From the NCBI RefSeq assembly GCF_013409575.1, contig NZ_JACCCY010000007.1:52483-116482 (forward strand): a DNA stretch of 64,000 nucleotides. The letters are read 5' to 3'. A program made the translations under genes and the position numbers. The stretch's first letter is position 1; each line of letters opens with the position of its first letter. The notes beneath the pieces are model-generated. The model saw nothing but the letters and a program-made list of their open reading frames with translations, did not search any database and had not been told where the DNA came from. The DNA comes from Macellibacteroides fermentans (GTDB taxonomy: Bacteria; Bacteroidota; Bacteroidia; Bacteroidales; Tannerellaceae). This document shows positions 36,401 through 43,860 of this stretch, one piece after another.

Positions 36401-37000
36401 TTAAGCTAGCATAAAAACAAATAGAGCCTTTTGTTTGATCGGATCTGTTTCGATCTGTAGGTAAGCGGCAATCTTTTTAAGTGCAATGTTAATTTGATTT
36501 TCCACTGTCTTTTGAGATATACCTAACACCTGGGCAACCTCCTTGTACTTCATGTTGTTTTCCCGAACTAAAAAAAGGATCATTCTGCATTGATTCGGTA
36601 ATTCAGCTACCGCTTTATTAATTTTTGTCACCTCTTCGTTGGATATCATTTCCACCTCTGGATTAAAGGTGTATTCTTCCAGTTCGATCTCTATATCCTG
36701 CAGATAAACCTGTCTCCCGTGAAGGGTTAGGTTATTTAGATGACTTACCGAAGCATTGTAGACAGACGTATAAAGGTAATTAAGAATGTTCCTTATTTCT
36801 GTGTTTTTTCTACCTATCCAGAATTTTGTGAATACATCCGCTACGATATCTTCGCTCGATTCTTTGTTCTGTACAAACTTATTGGCAAAAACATACAATC
36901 TGTCGTATAGATAATTGAAAAGCTTGGAGAAGGCTATTTCATCATCTTCTTTACAGATTTTTCTGCTGAGCTCGTTAAGTTCTTTTGTTTCCAAAGTCAA
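36401..37000 (-). CDS. ECF RNA polymerase sigma factor (first locus)
   Basis: 199 residues, sigma-70 family of the Bacteroidetes FecI-like group. Sigma-2 at about 22-62 (LFNYLYDRLYVFANKFV, SSEDIVADVFTKFW) and sigma-4 at about 132-180 (LPNQCRMILFLVRENNMKYKEVAQVLGISQKTVENQI). The best start is TTG at 37000, since a stop lies seven codons upstream with no ATG between. It is the top gene of the minus-strand switch and is separated from fecR by 189 nt. Confidence 0.93.
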   Translation of the reverse strand: MTLETKELNELSRKICKEDDEIAFSKLFNYLYDRLYVFANKFVQNKESSEDIVADVFTKFWIGRKNTEIRNILNYLYTSVYNASVSHLNNLTLHGRQVYLQDIEIELEEYTFNPEVEMISNEEVTKINKAVAELPNQCRMILFLVRENNMKYKEVAQVLGISQKTVENQINIALKKIAAYLQIETDPIKQKALFVFMLA

Positions 37001-37212
37001 GAAGCTAAATTTTGTTAATAACTATGTTTGGGAGACAAAGTAAAAACAATTTATTCAATTTTTAATATGTTAGAAGTTGTTATTTAATATTTTAACTCTT
37101 TATCCTATCGAATTAATTGAATTGCAATAAATGTTGCTGCATTCCTAATTATTGATTTATAGAGAACCAATTTATCTGTTATCTCAAACTAAATTGAATA
37201 AATCGCATTTTG

Positions 37213-37312
37213 ATCTGTCATCTATCATGAAATGGCTTGAATCCCTTTATTGAAGCGGATAGTTGAGATGACAGATGCCTGGTGACAGATCCGAATGATC
37301 TGTCATCTGTCA
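37213..37312. repeat. Cluster of five TGACAGAT octamers
   Basis: TGACAGAT occurs at 37269-37276 and 37283-37290. Its complement ATCTGTCA occurs at 37213-37220, 37298-37305 and 37305-37312. Several form inverted pairs (GTGACAGAT ... ATCTGTCA). The cluster lies in the 333 bp between the first sigma gene and the IS66 element. No gene is seen in 37001-37332. It may be a regulator-binding array. Confidence 0.6.
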
Positions 37313-37324
37313 CAGCCGAATGCC

Positions 37325-37332
37325 GGGTTTTT
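37325..37332. repeat. Target-site duplication of IS66 (left copy)
   Basis: GGGTTTTT directly before the left IS66 end, repeated at 39862-39869 directly after the right end. An 8-bp duplication is the IS66-family norm. Confidence 0.92.
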
Positions 37333-37378
37333 GTAAGCGTCTCCGCGATGCCATCTTGTGAACACATTTGATCCCCTT

Positions 37379-37386
37379 TACCTTTG
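37379..37386 (+). promoter_or_regulatory. -7 box of the IS66 genes
   Basis: TACCTTTG, an exact match, with TTG at 37356-37358 about 20 nt upstream as -33 element, 18 nt before the tnpA ATG. Confidence 0.55.
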
Positions 37387-37404
37387 TTTTCAAAAAAGAA
37401 ACAA

Positions 37405-37806
37405 ATGAAAGCATCCGAACTTTATGCATTGGCAATCGAAGAGTACAGGCAAATCTGTATTTTAAGTAGCATGACTTTACGGGACTATTGCAAAGAACGT
37501 CATGTCTGCTACGGAGGTATCCAGAATTGGATGAGCAGGCATTCGATCAAAGTAGCAGATCTCAAGCCTCGTCCCGTATTACCCGATACTTCTGCCTCCA
37601 CTCCTGAGCAAGCCTCTTGTGAAGGACAACAACTCTATCCGCTCTCCTTTATAAAGGAAGCATCAGAAAAACCGGTTTTCACAGGGAATGTTTTCCCTGT
37701 GCTTAAAGGCGTCAACATCACTTTTCCCGATGGCGTAATTATAACCATTAAAGAGATTAGCCAGGAAGATCTGAATAAATTTATACAAACCTATTTTAAC
37801 CAATAA
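37405..37806 (+). CDS. tnpA: IS66 accessory protein TnpA
   Basis: 133 residues from the ATG at 37405 (MKASELYALAIEEYRQ). A helix-turn-helix-like region (MTLRDYCKERHVCYGGIQNWM) matches IS66 OrfA proteins, which help the transposase bind the ends. The alternative TTG at 37384 overlaps the -7 box and is less likely. Confidence 0.85.
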   Translation: MKASELYALAIEEYRQICILSSMTLRDYCKERHVCYGGIQNWMSRHSIKVADLKPRPVLPDTSASTPEQASCEGQQLYPLSFIKEASEKPVFTGNVFPVLKGVNITFPDGVIITIKEISQEDLNKFIQTYFNQ

Positions 37807-37810
37807 TCCG

Positions 37811-38152
37811 ATGTTTGCACTTACAGAATCCATGAGCTATTATCTATGTCCGCATTACGTGGACATGCGCAAAGGCATCTATTCCCTATACCAGTTAGTG
37901 AAGACAGACATGAAACGGAATCCTTTGTCGGGAGAGGTTTTTCTCTTCCTTGGCAGGAACCGGTCGTTAATTAAGATCCTTCACTGGGAAGACGGTGGAT
38001 TTGTTTTGTATCAGAAAAAGCTGGAACGGGGCACCTTTGAAGTCCCCCGATTTAACCCTTCAAACAATGAGTTTGAGATGAAATGGAAGACCTTTGTCTT
38101 GATAATGGAGGGCGTCTCGGTCCGTTCGGCAAAGTACAGGATAAGGTTTTAG
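37811..38152 (+). CDS. tnpB: IS66 accessory protein TnpB
   Basis: 113 residues of the IS66 Orf2 family. Typical segments are YVDMRKGIYSLYQLV, LFLGRNRSLIKILHWEDGGFVLYQKKLERGTF. It starts 4 nt after tnpA and is required for IS66 transposition together with tnpA and tnpC. Confidence 0.92.
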   Translation: MFALTESMSYYLCPHYVDMRKGIYSLYQLVKTDMKRNPLSGEVFLFLGRNRSLIKILHWEDGGFVLYQKKLERGTFEVPRFNPSNNEFEMKWKTFVLIMEGVSVRSAKYRIRF

Positions 38153-38244
38153 ATAAGGCTTAATATATTGTATACCAAATATATAGCTAAATTATTTATT
38201 GTAATTTACTTTGATATCCGAAGTATTGTCCGTATCTTTATGAC

Positions 38245-39816
38245 ATGAATAGCAAACGGATTATTGAACTACAGGAAGACCAGCTGAAACTTTCCGCTCA
38301 AAGGGAAAAGATGTATTTGGAACAACTCGTCCGGCAATCCGAACAAATAGAAAGCCTCTCTGTCCAGGTTGGTAGTTTAACCGAAACAATCCGTTCGCTG
38401 GAAAAAAGCCTTCTTCAAAAGAATGGGGACATGCAGAAGGTTGAGGGGAAAAACCGGAGAATGAGCAAGCTTCTCTCCAATAAATCGGAAAAACTTGTGC
38501 CCGATGCTGCAAAAGAAGAACCGGCAGAAACCGCTCCCCCTGTTTTGCCCAAAGACCGCGGAAACAACAATGCCAAACGGAAAGAATACTTCTCTCTGGA
38601 AACCATTGTCGAGCATGTATATCCCGATGACCCTGCCTTTGACAAAGAAAAGGCCAGGGTGATCGGATCTGTAGACTCCGTCATGTATACCTACAGCAAG
38701 GCTACTTTTAAGAAAATCATATACAGACAATATAATTGCGTACAGCAGGAAAAGGTTTACTCGGGTAAAGCCCCCAGATCTCCCCTGCAGAACTCAAACT
38801 ATGATGCCTCCTTTATCGCCGGCATGCTTCAACTGCGGTATGTTTACTCCATGCCTGTGGAGCGGATTGTCAAGTATTTTACAGAAAATGGCTTTGAATT
38901 AAACAAAGCTACCGCCCACGGACTGATTAAGAAGTCTGCCGGATTAATGGACCGCCTGGATGATGTTCTTCATACAGCGATCCTTGAAGATGACTATCTT
39001 TGTATGGATGAAAGTTACCATACCATCCTTACCAAAGAGAAAAACAAGGATGGTAAGGGCGTACGCAAAGGGTATATCTGGGCTTCGCTGGCCAATACAA
39101 AGAAATTGGTCCAGTACTTTTATGAAAACGGCTCCCGATCCCGGGAGGTTCTGACCAACTATATCGGCAATCATTACAAAGGAGCCATCCAGAGTGACGG
39201 GCTGATCAACTATAAAATACTTGAGACCGATACCTATCCTGATGTAATCCGGCTGGCATGCTTCCAGCACTGCAAGCGTCAGTTCCTGGATCTCGCAAAC
39301 GATAAAGAAGCCATCGGAATTGTCAACATAATCAACCGGCTTTATCAGGCGGAGCATAAGATTGACCCGAAATGGAAGCCCGACAAAATCCTTGAACATA
39401 GACAAGAGTACGCCCCACCCATACTGGCTGAACTAAAAAGTAAACTGTTGGAAATACAATCCAATCCATCCACCCTTCCCAAGAGTCCCCTCTCGAAGGC
39501 CGTGAATTATACTCTCAACGAGTACGATGCACTGTGTAATTACATTGTACGTCCGGACTATGCGTTGGATAACAATGCCGTGGAAAGATGTATGCGAAGC
39601 ATATCTTTAAGCAGAAAAAACTCTCTTTTTTGTGGCAGTCATGCCGGAGCTAAAAGAACGGCATTGCTCTACTCGCTATCCATCTCCTGCAAACTTCATA
39701 ATATAAACTCCTTCGAATACTTTACGGACATACTAAACCGACTGGCATACATAAGTCCAACCGCTCCCGATCAAATATATCGCGATTTACTTCCAGACAA
39801 GTGGACTAAACTCTAA
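38245..39816 (+). CDS. tnpC: IS66 transposase TnpC
   Basis: A 523-residue DDE transposase. The N-terminal coiled coil (about 5-75) and basic linker are followed by the IS66 central domain with ILEDDYLCMDESYHTI (first D), IQSDGLINYK (second D) and DNNAVERCMRSISLSRKNSLFCGSHAGAKR (E region), then the IS66 C-terminal domain. The frame is intact, so the element may be active. Confidence 0.94.
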   Translation: MNSKRIIELQEDQLKLSAQREKMYLEQLVRQSEQIESLSVQVGSLTETIRSLEKSLLQKNGDMQKVEGKNRRMSKLLSNKSEKLVPDAAKEEPAETAPPVLPKDRGNNNAKRKEYFSLETIVEHVYPDDPAFDKEKARVIGSVDSVMYTYSKATFKKIIYRQYNCVQQEKVYSGKAPRSPLQNSNYDASFIAGMLQLRYVYSMPVERIVKYFTENGFELNKATAHGLIKKSAGLMDRLDDVLHTAILEDDYLCMDESYHTILTKEKNKDGKGVRKGYIWASLANTKKLVQYFYENGSRSREVLTNYIGNHYKGAIQSDGLINYKILETDTYPDVIRLACFQHCKRQFLDLANDKEAIGIVNIINRLYQAEHKIDPKWKPDKILEHRQEYAPPILAELKSKLLEIQSNPSTLPKSPLSKAVNYTLNEYDALCNYIVRPDYALDNNAVERCMRSISLSRKNSLFCGSHAGAKRTALLYSLSISCKLHNINSFEYFTDILNRLAYISPTAPDQIYRDLLPDKWTKL

Positions 39817-39861
39817 TAACAATTAATAAATCTTACAAGACGGTATCGCGGAGACGCTTAC

Positions 39862-39869
39862 GGGTTTTT
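39862..39869. repeat. Target-site duplication of IS66 (right copy)
   Basis: GGGTTTTT directly after the right IS66 end, identical to 37325-37332. Confidence 0.92.
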
Positions 39870-39944
39870 ACATTGGGCTGTATCTTTTTTCTAACGGATA
39901 ATAAGCAACAAATAGGTTGGAAACTAATTGTAAGTAACAGGTAT

Positions 39945-40041
39945 CTATTCAGTATGCAGCTGTGTTGTTAGCAGTATGCAGCTGCATACTGTAAGTTTCT
40001 CAATTGAATAACTTGCAGTAGCCAGCTGCATACTGAATAGC
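39945..40041. repeat. Nested inverted repeats upstream of the second sigma gene
   Basis: Outer 18-bp arms (39945-39962 and 40024-40041) are perfectly complementary and begin CTATTCAGTATGCAGCTG. Between them lies a perfect 20-bp palindrome (39972-39991) built from the same half-site CAGTATGCAG. In all there are four copies of the 13-mer CAGTATGCAGCTG: two forward, two reverse. The array lies about 280-370 bp before the sigma gene. The rest of 39870-40318 holds no gene. Confidence 0.7.
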
Positions 40042-40318
40042 TGTTCGTAATGCAAATGATTAACCACTGTTTATTAGCGTCTTATATTGTTAATGTAAAG
40101 TGCTAACTCTCTTTAATGATCGTGTGTATAAAGAGGAGGATATATGTAAGTATATAATTGCTGCAGATATTTACGTAAACAGCCGTTGAATCACCAAACA
40201 GCACTCCTTTTACTGCTAGACTATTACTCAGAATGGACATTAGGTATCCTGTTTTAGCAAAACTATTACAAAAATGCTAAAATTCTATTATTTTATGTAC
40301 TTTTACCGCAGGAACATC

Positions 40319-40867
40319 ATGGAGGCGCAGAACGACGACATACTATTATTGAAGCTGATTAAACAGGATGACCAATTGGCGTTCAAGCAGGTATTCTATA
40401 AATATATAGATCCATTAAGCCATTTTGTCAATTTCTATATTCACGACTGGGATGCAACGGAAGAGCTGGTCATGGATTTATTTTCCTTTATATGGGAGAA
40501 CCGTACTACCCTCGAAATTAAGATTACCTTGAAAGCCTACCTTTTTCAGGCAGCTAAAAATAAAGCTTTCACACATATACGCGATAAAAAGGATACCGTA
40601 GCCATAGAAGATGTGAACGGCCAACTGTTCAGCACCGAAGATTGGCAGGTGGAATTTGATGAGTTGTCCCGGCTGGTTGAAGAAGCTGTATCTTTACTTC
40701 CCGAAAAATGCAGGGAGATTTTCAGCAGAAGCCGCGATAAAAACCTTACGAACCGCGAAATAGCCGAAGAGCTGGGCATTTCGGTTAAGACCGTTGAGGG
40801 ACAGATTACCATTGCTCTTAAAAAAATCAAGGCTTTTCTGGGTGACAAATATGCTTACTTGTGGTAA
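40319..40867 (+). CDS. ECF RNA polymerase sigma factor (second locus)
   Basis: 182 residues from the ATG at 40319 (MEAQNDDILLLK), preferred over 40274 for its match to the family start and an upstream GCAGGA. Sigma-2 (FYKYIDPLSHFVNFYIHD, TEELVMDLFSFIW) and sigma-4 (LPEKCREIFSRSRDKNLTNREIAEELGISVKTVEGQI) are both present. It is divergent from the first sigma gene across the IS66 element and starts the second locus. Confidence 0.93.
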   Translation: MEAQNDDILLLKLIKQDDQLAFKQVFYKYIDPLSHFVNFYIHDWDATEELVMDLFSFIWENRTTLEIKITLKAYLFQAAKNKAFTHIRDKKDTVAIEDVNGQLFSTEDWQVEFDELSRLVEEAVSLLPEKCREIFSRSRDKNLTNREIAEELGISVKTVEGQITIALKKIKAFLGDKYAYLW

Positions 40868-40905
40868 AGAGTTTTCTATAAAGTTCAAAATTAGATTGGT
40901 TCCTT

Positions 40906-40930
40906 AGGGGATGTAAGGCGGTTGTGCGTC
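40906..40930 (+). promoter_or_regulatory. Candidate ECF promoter before the membrane-protein gene
   Basis: AGGGG at 40906-40910 and GTTGTGCGTC at 40921-40930. The copy at 42721-42745 shares both blocks at the same spacing. It ends 22 nt before the GTG start at 40953. Confidence 0.55.
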
Positions 40931-40952
40931 ATACATGTAAAATAATGATGTC

Positions 40953-42704
40953 GTGTTTAAGAAAGGAGAAATTATACTTGGGTTAACCTTATTTGTCTTG
41001 TTTGTGGCTTTCCTGCAAACCAACTATTGTTACCATTTCTATTATATGGAACAGATACAGTTGTTTTTGTTTAATGCGCAATGGGCGGAAGATGTTTTGC
41101 TGCAGCCCGGGGGGGTGTCTTTGTGGTTATCTCGTTTTATGGTTCAGTTTTTTGTCGTGCCCTGGGCAGGGTCCATTATCATTTCTATCCTTCTTTACGG
41201 CGTTTGGTGGAGTACTAAAAAAGGCATATCCGGTTCTTCAAAATCTATGCAGACTTCGTTGTTAAGCCTTTTCCCTGTTGTCTCGTTATATCCGGTTATT
41301 ATCGACCCCAACTATTTTTTGCAGGGGATTATTGCATACCTGTTCTTCATACTCTTTTTTGTTGGCTATAGAAGCTTCTCAGATTCATGGGGCAGGCATC
41401 TTGCCGGCTTGTTTATGGGTAGCGTCCTTTATCTGATAGCCGGCCCAGTCAGCATCCTGTTTGCCGTATGCGTATTGTTGTGGGAGTTTGTGACGAAAGG
41501 AATCCGTTGGTATATTTCGTTGGTATTGTTGGCTGTAGTTTTACTTCTCGCATTGGCAAGTCTCCATTTTTCGGTGGTTGGCGAATTCCGCTTTGCCTTT
41601 CTTTCCGATGCGTATGCCGACCCGCAGATTGATGGGAGTAAGGGGTATCTCGCCTGGATTGTTTTTCCGTTTTGTATACTCGCATCACATTATTATAATA
41701 ACAGGATTCCAAAAACAGCAAACAGGAAGAGGAAATATTCAACTCTGCTAATTCCTATATTACTTTTAGCCGGACTGTTTGCCGGCTGTTATAGCCGATA
41801 CGGGCTGACCGGCACCATTCAGGAGAAGCAGCTTGATTATTATGCTTATACAAAGCAATGGAATAAACTGCTGGCGGTTGAGCTGAAGGACCCGATGTCA
41901 GAACGCAAAATGAACCTGGTAAATTATGCTTTGGCTCAACAGGGAAAGTTGGGTGATGCCATGTTCGCTTACAACCAGCAGGGTGTTAAATCGCTTGTTT
42001 CAACCTGGGACAATTCAATTGCAACAGCCATGCCGATGAGTGATATATATTATGGTATAGGAGATGTGGCTTCTGCCCAGAAGTTTGCCTTTGAGGGTTG
42101 TGTAAGCTCGGTAAACGGCGGTAGCAGTCGTTTGCTTAAACGGCTGGTGGAAACAAATCTGATTATGGGGGCATACAGGGTTGCCGAAAAATATATAGCT
42201 TTGCTCGAACAGACTCTCTTTTATAAGGAATGGGCATCGGGTTACCGTCAGCTTTTATTTAATGATGAGGCGGTGGAAAAGCACCCGGTACTGGGTAGTA
42301 GAAGAAAAGGTCTTGATGGTATTGCCGGTAAAGCGGTATCGGCTCATTTATTGCAGGAATTGGAGATGTTGGCCGTCAATAATCCTAAAAACCAGACCGC
42401 CTTTCAATATCTGGCGGCATTTTATCTGGTCAACAAGGATTTAAGCCGGTTCAAATTATTGCTGGAGAAATATTATGCGACCGATGTATGGCCTCAGTTG
42501 GCGGTTACACAGCAACAGGCGTTACCTTTCATCGCTCCCGACGATCGTAAGTACTGGATACAACACGGAATGAGCAGCGAGACGGAACATCAGTATACAC
42601 TTTTTGAGAGAGAGTTGGTTGCACAAGATGGTTCGTCGGCGATTCAAAAAAGGTTGGGCGAGAAGTATGGGGATACCTATTGGTATTACCTTTTGTTTAA
42701 ATAA
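40953..42704 (+). CDS. Polytopic membrane protein with C-terminal helical repeats (DUF6057-like)
   Basis: 583 residues. About eight hydrophobic segments fill residues 8-285 (GLTLFVLFVAFLQ, VPWAGSIIISILLYG, GIIAYLFFILFFVGY, YISLVLLAVVLLLALASL and others). A soluble C-terminal half (about 290-583) of TPR-like helices follows (NLVNYALAQQGKLGDAMFAY, NPKNQTAFQYLAAFYLVNK). It resembles what I recall as DUF6057, but I am not certain. The GTG start gives a native reading; the ATGs just upstream are in another frame. Its position between the sigma and anti-sigma genes, with its own copy of the 25-bp motif, suggests a role in the same switch. Confidence 0.65.
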   Translation: MFKKGEIILGLTLFVLFVAFLQTNYCYHFYYMEQIQLFLFNAQWAEDVLLQPGGVSLWLSRFMVQFFVVPWAGSIIISILLYGVWWSTKKGISGSSKSMQTSLLSLFPVVSLYPVIIDPNYFLQGIIAYLFFILFFVGYRSFSDSWGRHLAGLFMGSVLYLIAGPVSILFAVCVLLWEFVTKGIRWYISLVLLAVVLLLALASLHFSVVGEFRFAFLSDAYADPQIDGSKGYLAWIVFPFCILASHYYNNRIPKTANRKRKYSTLLIPILLLAGLFAGCYSRYGLTGTIQEKQLDYYAYTKQWNKLLAVELKDPMSERKMNLVNYALAQQGKLGDAMFAYNQQGVKSLVSTWDNSIATAMPMSDIYYGIGDVASAQKFAFEGCVSSVNGGSSRLLKRLVETNLIMGAYRVAEKYIALLEQTLFYKEWASGYRQLLFNDEAVEKHPVLGSRRKGLDGIAGKAVSAHLLQELEMLAVNNPKNQTAFQYLAAFYLVNKDLSRFKLLLEKYYATDVWPQLAVTQQQALPFIAPDDRKYWIQHGMSSETEHQYTLFERELVAQDGSSAIQKRLGEKYGDTYWYYLLFK

Positions 42705-42720
42705 TTTTTTTCAGGCATTT

Positions 42721-42745
42721 AGGGGTAGCAGCCAAGTTGTGCGTC
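42721..42745 (+). promoter_or_regulatory. Candidate ECF promoter before the second anti-sigma gene
   Basis: AGGGGTA at 42721-42727 and GTTGTGCGTC at 42736-42745, ending 23 nt before the fecR ATG at 42769. Same length and same distance as the copy in the first locus. Confidence 0.55.
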
Positions 42746-42768
42746 TTATTTTAAAACAATAGAGAAAT

Positions 42769-43758
42769 ATGAATAACAAAATACCTTGGGAGCGTATAAT
42801 CAAGGAACTTAAACAGGAGATATCCCTTGATGAGCAGGCAGATCTCGACCGCTGGAAAGCCGTTGAGAATAACCGGGCGCTTTACGAGGAATTTGTCCAA
42901 TTGTGGAATACGTTGATGTTTGAACGGATGACACAACCATCCAGAGCAGATAAATGCTGGGAAAAGATGGAGAAACGGCTGGCGGGAACGAAAAGCCGGG
43001 AAATCAGATTCCCGGCAAATAAATTCAGATGGATGGCAGTTGCTGCCTCTTTACTTTTGATTTTACTGCTTTCCATTACCGGATATGTCACCAATCAATG
43101 GATACGCTCCAACCACGTTGTTCAGACCTATGCCTCTTATAACGGAAAATCGAAGGTGATTTTGCCGGACGGAACCACTGTATGGCTTCATAAGGAGACT
43201 ACCCTCGAGTATTCTTCTTCCGTTTGGAGCAATCAGCGTAAGGTCCGTCTTAATGGAGAAGCTTGTTTCAATGTGACAAAAGATAAGAGCCGCCCTTTCA
43301 TTGTACAGAGCCATGGAGTAGATGTTAAGGTATACGGAACCGTATTCAATGTGGATGCCCGTAAAGATAAGGAAGATGTGAGTGTAAGTCTTATATCCGG
43401 TTCGGTTGAGGTTGCCACAGCCAACGAGTCGAAATTGATCGTTCCCGGCGAAGAGGCTACATGTGCAAAAAATACCGGACAGATTGAGGTTGAAAAGACG
43501 GATGTGGCATTTGAAGCCCTCTGGGCACAGGAATCCATTCGCTTTGAAAAGAAATCGATTAAAGAGCTTTCCGGCTATTTGTCCAGGTGGTACGATGTTA
43601 AAATCATATTGGATCCATCCATTCCTGAAAGTCAGGCTTATACATTTACTATTAAAGGAGAACCTTTTGAGGAGATTTTGCGTCTTATGGCACGCATTAA
43701 TCCCATAGAATATCATTATACAGAAGATGAAACAGTGATAATAACACCTAAGAAATGA
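42769..43758 (+). CDS. FecR-family anti-sigma factor (second locus)
   Basis: 329 residues. The cytoplasmic N-terminal part (about 1-82) is followed by a transmembrane helix (WMAVAASLLLILLLSITGYV, about 86-105), a FecR domain (SKVILPDGTTVWLHKETTLEYSS, about 124-146) and a C-terminal DUF4974-like domain (FEKKSIKELSGYLSRWYDVKI). It presumably holds the second ECF sigma factor until the STN domain of the adjacent SusC signals substrate. Confidence 0.93.
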   Translation: MNNKIPWERIIKELKQEISLDEQADLDRWKAVENNRALYEEFVQLWNTLMFERMTQPSRADKCWEKMEKRLAGTKSREIRFPANKFRWMAVAASLLLILLLSITGYVTNQWIRSNHVVQTYASYNGKSKVILPDGTTVWLHKETTLEYSSSVWSNQRKVRLNGEACFNVTKDKSRPFIVQSHGVDVKVYGTVFNVDARKDKEDVSVSLISGSVEVATANESKLIVPGEEATCAKNTGQIEVEKTDVAFEALWAQESIRFEKKSIKELSGYLSRWYDVKIILDPSIPESQAYTFTIKGEPFEEILRLMARINPIEYHYTEDETVIITPKK

Positions 43759-43807
43759 ACCTAAAAAATTAAAGCCTATGGATAGAGATCGAAATTGTTA
43801 ACCTGTA

Positions 43808-43823
43808 TGCCCCTTGTTGGGCA
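43808..43823 (+). repeat. Small hairpin between fecR and susC
   Basis: TGCCC, six-base loop, GGGCA, 37 nt before the susC ATG and without a T tract. It may modulate the step from regulator to transporter mRNA. Confidence 0.35.
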
Positions 43824-43860
43824 ACATTTGATTTGTTAATTTATTTAATAAAATTCATTT

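Larger units (their letters stand above)
37333..39861 (+). mobile_element. IS66-family insertion sequence
   Basis: A 2529-bp element with imperfect terminal repeats starting GTAAGCGTCTCCGCGAT at both ends (about 29 bp, mismatches at only a few positions), all three IS66 genes, and a perfect 8-bp GGGTTTTT duplication. The duplication shows a simple, fairly recent insertion. It separates the control regions of two divergent ECF sigma genes. Confidence 0.95.

Noticed and set aside
37213..37312. CRISPR array
   Set aside because: The repeats are only 8 bp, in both orientations and unevenly spaced, with no cas genes.
39945..40041. Classic Bacteroides invertible promoter
   Set aside because: The segment between the arms is only 61 bp, has no TAnnTTTG box, and no site-specific recombinase gene is nearby; kept only as an open possibility.
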